Source: Thermomucor indicae-seudaticae (taxonomy: Eukaryota > Mucoromycota > Mucoromycetes > Mucorales > Lichtheimiaceae). From it: a stretch of DNA of 64,000 nucleotides. Within the stretch, counting starts at the first letter, position 1; each line of letters starts with the position of its first letter. The position numbers were made by a program, and so were the translations under genes. Positions 46,541 to 59,414 of the stretch are shown here, piece by piece. The notes below the pieces were generated by a model. That model had not been told where the DNA came from. It ran no database searches and saw nothing but the letters and a program-made list of their open reading frames with translations. The stretch spans positions 36,538-100,537 of the forward strand of contig JSYX01000048.1 in the NCBI GenBank assembly GCA_000787465.1, in the 5' to 3' direction.

Positions 46541-47576
46541 TACTGAAGAATCGTATATCGTTAGTTTATGGATTATAGTTAGGAGTCATGATGTTGAAAT
46601 AGAGCATAGAAGATACAGTGACTATGAGACTGAAAGGCCAAACCATAAAAAGAACAGTAACTTATCCGAGTATCTGCTATGGAACATTGGTTAGCTTGCT
46701 ACTAGTGGTCAGATCACGGGCAGACCGTACATGGAGAGATTACGGCTATACTGTTTAAGGGAAATACGACTCCAACCTTCGGATTCTCTAAACATGAATA
46801 GATATTTACGTTCTCCTAACCAGAAGGTTTGTGGACTGGTTGACGCTTGGCAGGATTTAGCCATTGAGCTTCCAGTAGTAGCTTGGTCCACATACATATT
46901 TGGTACAGATTGAGAACGTAAGCGAGTACTAAAGTTAAACAATGAAAGAAGGTATTATCATCCTTCCGTCAGATGATAGTCCACGCCTCCTCTTGACAAC
47001 TATTACATCACAGCTTGAAGGCGCTGTTGTCGCATATTTTTAGTTAATGAGTAAGCTTGGGGTACGGACTTCCTGTACAAACCGGAAGTCCCTACTAGGG
47101 TACACAGATAAACGTGGGAAGGCAGAGCGCGTATCCTGACCTCACGAATGCCCGCGTACTGCTTTATTGAAACGACGCGGTAATCTGTCAATACTAGGTA
47201 TCCCGTATCGGATCGGTCACTAGTATGTCAGGGACTCACAGATCCATTCTTCCAATTACAGCTTCTGTTTCTCCCTTTCTGATTCGTCGCCCAGCGTGTA
47301 CCACTCACTCTTTTTCTCTGTCTGCAATATGAAAACGTCGATGACGTGGGCGAACTCGTTACATCTACAGAGACTGGACCGCTTGTGGCAATGATAAGCC
47401 ACGTAACTAACGCAGGTTAAAGGGGGAGGGGGAAAATCACTAAACAGCAGCGAGCCGATTGCTTATATAGTACAACATATATAAGATATGATGATTTACA
47501 GAAGTAATACCGTATATGTAAAACTACAGAGAAAACAGGAACATTTACATACAAGAGTAAGAGATAGTTATTGCTG
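46541..47576. other. Intergenic
   Basis: No gene supported. 47440-47576 is the 3' flank of the JEN1-like gene. Confidence 0.4.
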
Positions 47577-50058
47577 CTATTTCGTTTCTTGTGCCGTGTC
47601 TTCGGCATGCTCGACATGCACTTTCTCTTGGACTTCCACGGAGCTGGCGTCATCTTTCTCCTTTACCACAGGCTTTTCGTCGACAACCTTCTTTTCATCT
47701 TTGGTTGCGGCTGACGAGGTTCCTTGTTCCATGTACAGTGCCTCCATATTTTGTTGATCAATAGCGTTTCCGTGTTCGTCTTCCGCAAAGTTTTGCAAAA
47801 AGTCCTTGTTGCGCTCTTCTTTGCCGACCATTGCTTCACGAAAATATAAATATTAACACCAAGACGTCCTTTGGTTGTCATGTAAAATTACCGATACTTA
47901 CTGACAATCAACAAGCATCCCGCCACAACACCCATAAAGATCGCCTGCGTCTTTCCGTAATCGGCCACTGGTCTACCGTCCCGAAGAATCAGGCTACCAT
48001 CCGGATTTCTCAAGGGATACTTTTCGCCCAGTGAAGCTTGGATTTGACTGCTAGCTGCACTGATCTACTCGATATCGGTAAGGGCGCGAAGAACCCTTAT
48101 AGGTTTACATGGAACTTACCAAGTTACCCAGCTGATATGCAAGGCCTATCGGCTGTAAGTGAGAAGACCGGTCGAGTCACGAACGCTGCCTTCTTTCGGA
48201 CTTACCAGGCATCAAACCTCTAAATGCAGGAGGCGACAGTTCGTTCAAGTGAGCAGGGACAACACCTAATATGCAACTGGGAGCATTAGTGAAAAATTGT
48301 CGGAAAAAACGGCTTTTGGCATGCAAGCATCATTACCCCAAGCGCCCTGTAAAGAAAAATAAAGTCATAATGAGTATCCCGTATGCCGTAAAAAGGTCGT
48401 GGTTGTACTGTACCTGAACAAAGAACTGCAGGACGAAGGCCCCAAACTGTAGCGAGGACATGTTGGGAGCGTAGATCCAAAGGGGAATGAACGCACCAAC
48501 AAAGACGCAGCAAACCATGATTGCAATCTTTCGACCGAAATAGTTGGAGTAGAATCCAATGATGATACCGCCCACAATAGCACCAATGTTGTAGATGACG
48601 CTGGTCACAGTCTGTTCGGTAGCCGTGTAGCCCAACTGAGTAGTCAAAAAGGTAGGATAGAGGTCTTGCGAGCCGTGGGAAAAGAAGTTGAAGAAGGCCA
48701 GCAAGATGATCATGTAGATCACACGCAGAAAATGGTTCTTGATCATGTACCAGATTTCCGTAAAGAACGATCTGCTCATGAGTTTTCTTGCTTCCTTGGT
48801 CTTTTCGAAAGCTTGTGATTCAGGGACAAAGAATCGAATCGGGATGGCCAATAGTGCAAATCCAGCGCCGGCCCAGAACATGATGCGCCACGTTGATCCG
48901 GTCTGGGCAACAGCATAGTGGATCAGAGCAGCTAGCAGATAACCAGCTGCGTAGCCTGATGTACGGATGAAATGAAGAGAAAAGCAATGTTCAGTTTGGT
49001 CATCACCTATCGAACTTTTGGTCATGTGCTATTACCTTCTTGGTAAATACCGGAAAATAGACCTCTTGATTCAACGGGAAGTGTTTCGAGAGCCAAGCTT
49101 GTACCAAGACCCTAGCAGAAGCAACAGCATTCAGTTTTCCCGTTCCCGAGTCTGATGATGATGCTGTACTACTTACCCATTCACCACCCATTGCAATGCC
49201 GAAAACTGCACGCAAACCGATAAATGACTGATAAACGTTTGCTCTTTACTTAGCGCACTGTATCATTTCGCCAATCTTGAGTCTATTTCCGTTACCTGCA
49301 AATTTGGCGCAAAACCACTTGCCAGGTTGATAACAGAGAACAGAACAATATCAGCGATGAGTGGCCATTTTCGACCCCACTTGTCCGCAATTAGACTAAA
49401 GTTTTCTACAGTCAGTTTTTCATGTATTTCCAGTGGTTCCCATTGTTCTCGGAAAAGTTTTTACCCGAAAACCAAGGCGCCAATGGACCGTAACATCTAA
49501 AACGAGAAAAAATTTCGGGACCAATGAGGACAAAAAGGAACCAGATCAGGTAAAATTGATCCTACCAGTGTTGTTGTAATGGCACCTACATTAGAACAAA
49601 CAGGGCGTTAATGAGGAACATATCAAATAAAGAATAGCAACATACTCGTGACATCAGAAGGTAACACTCCAAAGTCGTTGGCTAGCCAAAGTTTAAGATG
49701 TGAGTAACCATTAATGGACGCGTGGGCAGCGCACGGTGTTCCCCGGATTACCTATTTCCGTTACAGATAATGAGACGCAGAAGAAGTCATAGGCATCACA
49801 AGTCCATCCAAGAAAAGCTATAGATGACTCATATAGTTAGGAGAGAATTGCTCTGGTCGATCTAACCATTGGGCATTTACCGGCCGCGAAGGTAATTCGT
49901 TGCTTATTGTTCAAATTGACGAGCAGTTTCCACATATTGGGCGGTCTGCCCTGTGGTTTTTGGAAAATGGTACCAAAACTATCGCGGAAGTATTCTTTAA
50001 GTTTGCTGTTCTTCGTAACAGCAACATGGTTTTGTTGGTCTTCAATTGATTCTGACAT
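47577..50058 (-). CDS. JEN1: Jen1-like carboxylate/proton symporter (MFS)
   Basis: Plasma-membrane permease of the Sialate:H+ symporter MFS branch; Jen1 imports lactate, pyruvate or dicarboxylates. Fourteen exons: 50058-49881, 49817-49752, 49681-49646, 49585-49566, 49496-49465, 49395-49296, 49227-49177, 49111-49036, 48955-48414, 48346-48337, 48265-48206, 48145-48120, 48064-47902, 47833-47577; 538 aa. Hallmarks: FLGWTCDAYDFFCVSLSVTE (about residue 61), GLIADKWGRKWPL (MFS loop 2-3), GIAMGGEWGLG, a central cytosolic loop, GFYSNYFGRKIAI, and GAWG-VVPAHLNELSPPAFRG. The GAWG motif is encoded by a 10-nt microexon. The cytosolic tail is long, acidic and Lys/Glu-rich (KEKDDASSVEVQEKVHVEHA). Substrate (mono- or dicarboxylate) cannot be told from sequence alone. 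No GC donors here. Confidence 0.88.
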
Positions 50059-51773
50059 GGCTTGCGTGAAACAAGGGAAAGAAAGAAAGGAAAGAAAGAA
50101 TTGTTTGAACGGACAGATCTCATGGCTTTTTATAACGGCTTTTGTTTGCTTTTCGTGATGGGAAACTTTTTTTTTACCTGAGCTGTGCGTTCGAATGCGG
50201 GGTGGCGGGAACGATGGCTTGTGTTGGTGGATGGGCCAGTTGGATTTGGCACTTCACGTTGTGTCACACCAACGGGAAATGAAACTATTTTGCACTCTTT
50301 TGGTGATTTGGGGCGACTGCTTATCAATACGGGACGTACCAGCTTTACCCCGCATTTGATTTCATTTTAACCCGACTTTAACCGCGTCGCTGCATATCAT
50401 CTCCTCTAAGCCCAAACAATAGGCGTGAAGAAGAAATAATAGGGTCTCTACGAAATCATACCTATGGCTTGCATTCCTTTTTTTTTGCTTTTCCCAGGAC
50501 TGACGGCTTTGCTACTGCTCTGTCACACAATCCACTTCCGTCATTCTCCACACTGCGTTTCAAAAGGAATGCTCTTTGCACAACAATGCCGGGAAAGCAA
50601 TTACTATGGGTTTTTCCCCGCACAGGAATCCAGAATCGGTGTCGCCCGATATCTTTTTGGCGGGTTGATCTGAGTCCTGACTCATTCCTTCCATCAATTC
50701 CATGGGACTGGATTTGCTTTCATTGTCCGTACATTTGTCAGCAGATATATCATATTCTTTATAAGTGTATTAGCAATTACTGCACGTAAAGCCATATAAT
50801 GACCACTGCAGAACATGGACAACTCCTCTTTGGAGCTGTCATTAGCACCGCTTTTCCTTTATGTTTTGCTGAGGCATGTTGCAATAGCTGAAAATGAAAA
50901 AGTGTAACATCAATCCGCAATGTATACTTCTTCGCAATGACTGCTCTTTTTTCCCAAGATACATCGTTTTTCCACGCAAACCATGTTAGGACACGAAAAG
51001 TTCGCGATTCTAGCCGACCAGCGTCACACACATTCGGAAGCCCCAGAAAAGTTTTCACGCATGCGTGAATCTGCAAGCAAACACGTTTCCATCATTCGGC
51101 GCACTAGCGTCTAATAGAAATTTTTCCGTGGAAAAGTTCCTAGAGTCAGTCGCCGCCTTTTAACCGAGGAAATCGTCGCATTGCTGGGTATAAGAGACCG
51201 CAGGGTGGGACGAAACATTGTCAGTTATGTATAAGGATGTCCATACAAGGGACAAAGTTGGCAAGTGCCCAAAAGTCAGTGCTAATACTGTTTTGGCTGA
51301 ATGGCCCGGCCACTAACCTACCTTGACCCCCGTAGGGCTCAGGCACCGTGTACTGCTGTTGGAGAACAGATAAAGAGCCGTACTGCAGAGAATGCATTTG
51401 TCTACTGTTTATTGTGCTGAGTAACCAAGAAAAGCGAACCCTGATCGCCAACATGTATAAAATGTGGGAAGCCAGTAGCATGATATTCTGGTTACTGGAC
51501 CCTGGATATAGCCTTTGTAGCTGCGTTCTGGAATTGGACCTGTAACTGTGATAGATATTCATTCTATAATGAAGGAACCAGCATCTTTCACTAAGTGTAT
51601 GGGAAACAGAGAGGTCGAATCACAATTCTTACAATAGGGCTACTCGATGTATCAGCTCTTGGTCTCGAACGTCATGTTACTAGCCATCCTTCGAACTTTA
51701 TTGAATTCTTTTGTTTCAAATTTGGGACTATGGCGGCCTTAAATTTTTAAGCGAAAGGCATCAGAAATCGGGC
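50059..51773. other. 1.7 kb intergenic region
   Basis: Contains the JEN1 promoter (left part, minus strand) and the LAA1 promoter (right end). Short open frames (plus 50464-50673 and others) lack features. Nothing else seen. Confidence 0.45.
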
Positions 51774-54700
51774 ATGGCTTCGAAGACATCGGAATCACAA
51801 GGCATCCCTGATGTCTTTCAACTCGATGAACAAAAATTGCAGAGCTCTGAAAGCTCAGAGAAGCAGGAGCTTTACTTATTGCAGTGGTTGGCCCAAGTTG
51901 AACGTGAATGCAAAGTGATTGACCCCGTAAGCTTTCCTTCTTTCTTCTCGCTACGCTGCCCGACGGAAATGATCGCTCATCGCTGGGCTGGGCCGACGTA
52001 GGAAATCCTAAAGCAATCACAATCCCACTTGGAAAAAACTTTGCTTCGCTTGATATCGCTTGCAACAGCCAAACCACGGCGTCCTATACGTTTTCTTATC
52101 GGTCGCTGCTTTGTCCTTCTGTATACTAGAGGAGATACCCGTATGCTATTCGACACTGTCACGGCGCTTCATAGTCTAATTAGCGCCAATAAAGACATTG
52201 AAAAAGAAGCCAGAATGTATGTTCTTATTTGTATAGGGACCCCACTTCTGCTAGTGAGCTGATTTTTGCCTCCTCTGTGTTTAGTGCCGCTATATCCACG
52301 ATCGGTGCCATCATGGGTGCCACTGGCAGCAAGGTAGATAGCGAGACCGGATCGATTTAGAAAAGAGGTGTACTAAACAGACCGAACGCACAGGTCCTAT
52401 CTCTCTTTCCTGAGACGGCCAATATCTTACTAAGAGTAATCAAAGGGAGTAGTGTGAGTTATCGGAAATTATCCAAAGGAACTCGTATGCTTGTTATTCA
52501 ATGGCGACGCGTCTGTTTAGAATCCGTTACTCTTACGCCTCGAAGCTGTGAACGCCTTTACGTTGCTGTTAAAAGGGGCTGGCAAGGCTGCAACGGAACC
52601 AATTTTAAAGGATCTCACAAAACACCTCAAAAATGGTCTTACAGATAGAGCCTTGGTGATGCGGATAGCCTGTGCTCAGGTATGCTTTCCAAAGGAAATA
52701 CCTGTAGGTCGATGGCTTCTTAATTTCGATTACCTCGCACAGTGTTTTCAAGCTGTCATACAACATGCGAAACAAACATTCACAGCACACGACGTCGAAA
52801 CGCTTTTACAAGTATTTTTCAAGGCATTTGAGCATTCGACGTTTCCTGTCCGTCGAGCCGTATCATCACTCTGCGCGACTCTCCTAGCATTCACACAATC
52901 CGTAGCTGTAACCGACCCGAGCAAACCGTCTATTAAATATGCGACAACTGGTGAAGAAGGGAGTACAGCGAAAGCGGACGTTCAGGATACCCGGCCCGAT
53001 GCCACTCTTATGACAATCGAAGAGATGCTAGGCCAACTCTCATCTTGTTACAACCGACCCAATGTCTCACGAGAACTTAAGATCGGCATCATTGAAACAT
53101 ACGCGACGTTATTTATTCTGCTGGGAACAGAATTCGTCGAGAACAACTATGCAGTGATCGCTCGTCATGTTCTTCGTGAACTGCTGGATGCGACAAAGCA
53201 GAGTTTAATATCTTCGGATGGTTCATTTGCGCGGGCTCAAGTATTCTTCTTGCTTCACAATACGATCGGAAAGCGGTTATTGAGCGAACAAGGTCAGGCG
53301 ACTGCTATTCGCTTATTGGTAACCGAATGGATAAAGAGTTGGCCTCCATTATTGCCGAACCAGGCACCTCCCAACAAGCATACGCTGATTTGCGCAACAA
53401 ATCTTATTTCCGCGCTAGTGTGCCAGCTCGGAAGCGGTGCCAATGCAGTTCAGGTATAACAGCTATACGCGCTGTACTGTGCTGTGCTGGAATGTCCATT
53501 AATGATGTCTGTGCTTAAAATCTTCCCGCAGGATATCATCGTTGAGCCGTTGTTCGTCCTGCTAAAGCATCCCAGCTTTTCAGTACAAATGGCGGCAGTG
53601 TGGTGTATTCGGTGTGTTTGCTTTTCAGTACCCTCGAACCTCCCATATCTCCTACCGAAAACATTAAATATGCTCGAAAAGGACCTGTCGAATCTCACGA
53701 ATCCTACTGCGACCGTGGAATTATATCGGCGAACTATTGCATATGCTTACACGGCAGGTGCCATCATGAGTGTATTTCCCGCCCGGCCAATATACACATC
53801 GTTCGAATTAAGCGCACGAGCCATGTCGCTGGCTACACAGCTTTTCAAACACACCAACAAAGATCCCAAGATCGCAAGTGTGCAAGTTCAAGTTGCATGG
53901 GTTCTCGTCGGCTCGCTCATGTGTCTCGGTCCGAATTTGGTAAAATTACATTTGCCTCAGTTACTGCTTCTATGGAAAAGTGCGTTGCCCAAGCCGACAG
54001 GCAAAGAAGCAAACATGATTCGGGCAGAAACGGAATGGTCTTTTCTGTTCCATACGCGTGAATGCGCCATCAGCTCAATTTACAGCTTGCTGGTGCATAA
54101 CAGCCGAAGCCTAGTGACTTTGGATATCGCCAAACGGATAGCTGCCTTGTTAAACAATACCCTGGCTTTCCTTGCTACGGCACCTAGCACCTTTGCCGCG
54201 ACCACTGTGTCGCCGTGCGTGCCATATCAGACGAAATTAACCGATCAGTATTACGCTCTCCGTAAACGCATCTTTCAGTGTTTTGTCACTATTCGCCCGC
54301 TGTTATCAACATATGAGTCTTCGCTGACGAGCCTGGTGCGGAACTCCCTCAATGTTTTTGTCGAACCAGACAAGATTATACCATCATCAGGTGCGCACTC
54401 TCAAGTGACCGCATCCGTACCTGGGCAGTACGTCAGCTTATGGAGCTTAGCGGATGGCCATGGGAACGGCGTGACCAGCAAAATGCAAGGATACCGGATA
54501 GACGTTGCCGCGACTATGGATAACGACGACGATGCAACGGACGATAATGATGGAAGCAGCGGGAATCACCACAGCAAAGAATGGGTCACAAAGGATCGCT
54601 TTCAGAGCATTGAGCAGTTGTTGGAGCGTCCCGTGATTGGATCGACGGAACTTGATCCTATCTACGTCTACACGACGTTTGCCACGGAGGATTCATCAGG

Positions 54701-57700
54701 GCAGCAGCAGCAACTTCAAATGCCTCGCCCAGTTGCTCCGTCGACAGCATACGTTGATGCAAGCATCGAGCTTTTTGCCACCCTTTTCCCTAGCCAACCT
54801 CCTCCTGTCCAAGAATCGACGTTTGAGCATATCGCTAGCATTGTCAAGGATACAAGGTTAGAAAAGAATTCACCCAAGAGAGCCGCCGTTCTGGTGAATG
54901 TCACTGTGGCCCTCTTGGGCGCCTTCAAGAACATGATGTCGTCTTCTTACAAAAAGAGGATGGCTGGTTTGGAAGGAGGCATACCAACGAGTCGTGCTAC
55001 GCAGCTGGTGCAGGAAATTTTGATGGAGGCAATTGTGCATCCTGATCCGTATCTGCGGAATGCCGCGAGCGAAACGATTGGGCGACTTACGGCCATTGTC
55101 GGTGGGACTTTTGTGGCCGCCCAAATGCAGCAGCTGGTGGATCTCGTTGTAAGCAATCGAGACCCCGATGTTCGTGCTGGATGTGCCTTGGCGATTGGGT
55201 ATATTTATACGCACGTTGGCGGTATGGCAGCCGCGCCTCATCTGAAGACGTTGTTTGGTATCCTGCTCTCGCTAAGCAGCGACCCGCATCCCGTTGTCCA
55301 TGCGTGGGCATTGGAAGCGATAGCCATGACGGTGCGAGCAGCTGGACTCATGTTCTCGGTGTATGTGAATAGCGCCCTGGGCATGGTGGCCAAATTGTAT
55401 CTAAGCGAGACCCACGAACCAGGCAGTGGATCGGTGGCGGTCTCAAACGCAGGAATGAGTGTGGGGTTCACGGCCTACCAAGAATTCGGACGAATCATCT
55501 ATGAGCTTATTGGGACGCTTGGCCCAGAGCTACAGGCTTCATCGAAAATACGGGAATTGTGTCTCAATATCGTCGAGGAATTGAAGCTTGAGCCTGACGA
55601 ACGTGTCAACGTGGAGGCTATTCGATGCATACAGCATTTCTTAATGTTTGCACCGCAGCACCTCAACACGCAAGAACTAGTACCCTATCTGCAGAATCAG
55701 ATCGTGAGCCTTCATCTTCCTTTAAAGAAAGCAGCGGTTACGTGCCTTTATCAACTGGTGCAGCGAGATGCTGAGTTGGTCTTTAAAGCTGCGGAGCCCG
55801 GGCTTGATACAGAGCTCTTCAAGATGTTGGATACGGATCCTGGCCTTTCTGACGTAAAGAACGTGATTCGCAGCTGGCTTAAAGAAACAGCAGTGAATGA
55901 GCCATCCGTCTGGGTCAATATCACGAAACGTATCATGTCAGGTACCACCAACTCAGAGCCTGGCTCTACGGAAGGAAAAGGCACTGCTGGGCCCAGTGTA
56001 ACGAATCGAAGCAGCAGTTTTGACGGTCCTGGTAACATTCATGATGACGACTTTGATGACGATGAATATTACGGAAACGACGACGGTGATGGATTTGCGG
56101 ACGACGACCAACATGTTGATATCACAACCACCGTGGCTGACGCTTCCGGGATCACTTCGCGTTTATCCGTGAATGTGGAAATACCTCCTCGCTGGCGAAC
56201 CCAGCTATTTGCTTTACAGTGTCTGCAAAAGACAATCGAGCTTGTTTCGGCGAGTGGTATTCGGGAACACTTTGATCTGATTTCGGCACGAAAACGTCGC
56301 CAGCAGGCTGGATTTGGCGATTTTCTGGTCTTTCGAGTACCCGACTTGATCAAGCTATCGTTTACGGCGGCTACAGCGCATGTCGACGAGCTCCGATTGG
56401 CTGGTATCGCTTTATTGCGCATGGTCATTGAGGTAACCTGCTTGTAAAAGTGAGTCTTTCTCCATTTTGGCTAAGCTTGAGCAGAAATTTGCAGCTACGG
56501 AAGATCCTGACCTGGAAGGCACCTTGTTGCTGGAACAATATGCAGCGCAAATTGGAGCTGCATTGACGCCAGCGTTCGGTGCGGATTCCTCTTCCGAAAT
56601 TGTGTCGGCAGCTGTCCGTGTGTGTGCTATCTACGTTGGTAGCGGCATTGTCAAGGACCTTTATCAACTCGGAAGAGTGTTGAAGCTGCTGACGTCTGCA
56701 CTGGATAAAGTCAAGGATGAAAGCGAGCTTACTGGCGTGGGAGAAGTCAAGGATTTGAGCCCGCATGCCTCAGTGATGATCAAGTTATCTGTCCTGAACG
56801 CGTGGGCTGAACTGCAAGTAGCCAGTGAACGACAAGACTACTTGAAGCAGGTTTTACAACCGTTAGTATATAAAAGTATCCAATCACTTTGATATGTGAC
56901 AGGCTGCTCAAACTCGGTTTTCGGCTAGGAATTTGCCTGCTTTGAGCCCTCTCTGGTTGCGCTCTTTGCAAGATTATGCTAGGATCCGGTTGGAGTCAGA
57001 CATTGTCGCGCTAACTAGCAGTACCGAAGGTATACAGACTACTTCGAGTGGAGGAATCGAATCAATGTATTCGGCTGCGACAAAGCAAGTGGTGTTGCCT
57101 GTAAGTCTCGGGAAATCTGTGATTCGTGAAGTAGAAAGGAGCTGAAAAAACCGCCATATAGTATTATCGAAGATCATGGCTTAAAATCATGGACGCCGTA
57201 GCGAGTCTTATTGAAGCCAAGGTACCCTCGATGCTGGATGCGCTGGAAAAGAACCCTGATGCTGTACAAAAGGACGATGGAGAGAAGCCGTCCAACCTGT
57301 TTTGTATTCTTTTCGGCCTCTGCATCGAATGTCTGTCTCGGATATCGAGTTCCAGCAGCGGCCGCTCGGATACTTCGACAATGATTATTTGCTTGAAAGC
57401 GTTAAAGACATTTGTTCAGCCCTCTCTTGCAGGAAAGAACTTTTTGCCAAAGGCTATCTTTTTGGAGCTCATGAACGTCTTTGACCGCCTGATACAGACG
57501 GAAGGATACCATGTCCAGCTTATTATCGTTGAGATTGTACAGCGATTAACTACAAACTATGGAGCCCGTTATCTTTGCGATGATTTGGAAAGTGAAAGGT
57601 GAGAGGAACTTTTTCTGAGCAGACAATATAAATACAACTTGACGCTAACTAACTCTGAACACAGCGAACCAGAAGCACTGGATCGAGCACTTGAACCCGA

Positions 57701-59170
57701 TGCTTTTCCATCCACAGCCAAACTGTATTATATCTTGCGGCTTTTAGTCAACGTATTTTTACAAAATGTTCCTGGTCTGTCGCACAAGACGACTACTAAA
57801 AGTAAGTCATACATGCTGAAAACCAGAGAAGTATTGTTTGAAGGTCGATTTTCGGTGTTAGGTTCTGGCAAGGCATCAGCCAGAGAGAATGTTTCTGTTT
57901 TACTGGGATCCTGTTTGGACGAATTGAGCATGCTGATTGATATTGCACCATCGAGCTATAAAGTTGACCTTTTGGCGATATGCTTCTACATTTATTCCGG
58001 TAATGGCAAAATGAAATGGAAAGGGGAGAAAGCTAAATCTGTGTATGACTGAGTAACTGTTTAAGAAATACTGCTGGACGAACGCTTCAAGATGTTGTTG
58101 GCGCCACGTGTACTAGTGTCTCTAAAGACATTGTTGCCGCAATTGGAACCTAGCTTGGGACCTTCGGAAAAGCAGTCGTTGTCTCGTGTCAACTATGCAA
58201 TGTTGCACACATTGCTTGTCAATGTTTTTGAGCAGTAAGTCTCGGCATATTGGTATCCATAACTTCGAATAATTCATTTGTCTTCCGATTTCAGGAAAGA
58301 GGAAAAAGTATCAGATACCGTGGCCAAGAGCAGGTTACTGGCCTCTATCCTAATTCTGACGGGATGTCCTGAAGCCAGCCTACTAGATGCTGAAGGCCGC
58401 AAGCTCTTTACCGACAGGATGCGTGAATCGTTGCAGATGAATAACCACGAGGTAGCAACGCTCTGAGCGGTGCTCAGATGAAAACAGTAACGCTTATCTC
58501 ATTATGTAGATCACTATGACGGCGCATCAATGCGCGCGCATTCTTATTATGCTCCCAGAGAAAAGACCCGAGTCTGCCGCTTCGTCCACTCTCGCAAAGA
58601 ATATATTAAGCACCTTAATACCGACTGTTGTCCGGCATCTGCTGCTCTGTTCGAAATTAGGCAGTGAGGCCAGTAGCCGGCAGGATGAAAAGTTGATTTT
58701 CCTGGAAGAGGATATCAAGACGCTGGTAATGCTCCCCACCGTGGCCCCTGAAGCCGAAAGTAAGTCGGTTTGCAAAACAAGGGAAGACGTGTATCAAGTT
58801 ACTGATCTATTTTCGATCCTTGGCAGAAATTCCATTATTGAACATTGTACTGCTCACTTTGACGACCCTTTTGGACCCTGCAAAAGCTCTATCAGCCGGT
58901 AGTCGGCCAACAAAGATCCATAATTTAACGATGCCGCATATTTTGGAGCTTGCCACAAATATGCCGGCGGTATTCAAAGAAACCGTAGCACAACTGCCAG
59001 CAGAGACACGCTCGAAGCTTGAGGCTTCTGTGAGGCATAGCGTGGTCTCGAACCAACAGCAACAGCAACGGCAAATGCAGCAACGAGAAAGTCAACTTGC
59101 ATCGCGTCACGATCATGACGCCAAGCAGCCCACGATACTTTTGAAGACTGATTTTAGCAATTTTGCTTAG
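51774..59170 (+). CDS. LAA1: Laa1/HEATR5 large HEAT-repeat protein
   Basis: AP-1 accessory protein of trans-Golgi/endosome traffic (yeast Laa1, human HEATR5). Sixteen exons: 51774-51926, 52002-52216, 52285-52333, 52394-52453, 52521-52679, 52743-53453, 53532-56432, 56485-56850, 56903-57100, 57162-57598, 57665-57801, 57862-57999, 58066-58234, 58295-58451, 58510-58759, 58827-59170; 2,147 aa. Built of HEAT repeats throughout. Family segments: FLIGRCFVLLYTRGDTRMLF, LLKGAGKAATEPILKDL, DPYLRNAASETIGRLTAIVG, YEFGRIIYELIGTLGPEL-like, TLLLEQYAAQIGAALTPAFG and LSPLWLRSLQDYARIR. An Asp-rich insert (DDDFDDDEYYGNDDGDGFAD) lies near residue 1,290 and may be a peptide or kinase-site loop. Introns 52680-52742 and 57802-57861 are stop-free and divisible by three. 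For the intron ending at 56902 a 52-nt version (donor 56851) is preferred over a 37-nt one. Confidence 0.92.
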
Positions 59171-59414
59171 GAGTTGTATCTTCCTGATTGTATAAATCCG
59201 TGCCTTTCCTTCTCTGTTTCTTTGTATCTATGTCTCTTATTTATTAACTGTAGTATGTACCTAAGTAGCTAATGTATTGAAGAGAAGGATCGCATATGGT
59301 TTGCGTCGTGATGTTTTTTGGAACTGAGCGTGACGCGTGTCTAAAACCGACGCGCTGTTTCCCCAGGGACCGCGTTTCACTTGTTCCCTTACTTCACCCG
59401 ACCCTAATTCAGCA

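Noticed and set aside
56866..56902. A 37-nt intron in LAA1 with a better-looking GTATAT donor
   Set aside because: Shorter than any other intron here (minimum 51 nt). The 52-nt alternative from 56851 is also in frame, so it was preferred, though the choice is not certain.
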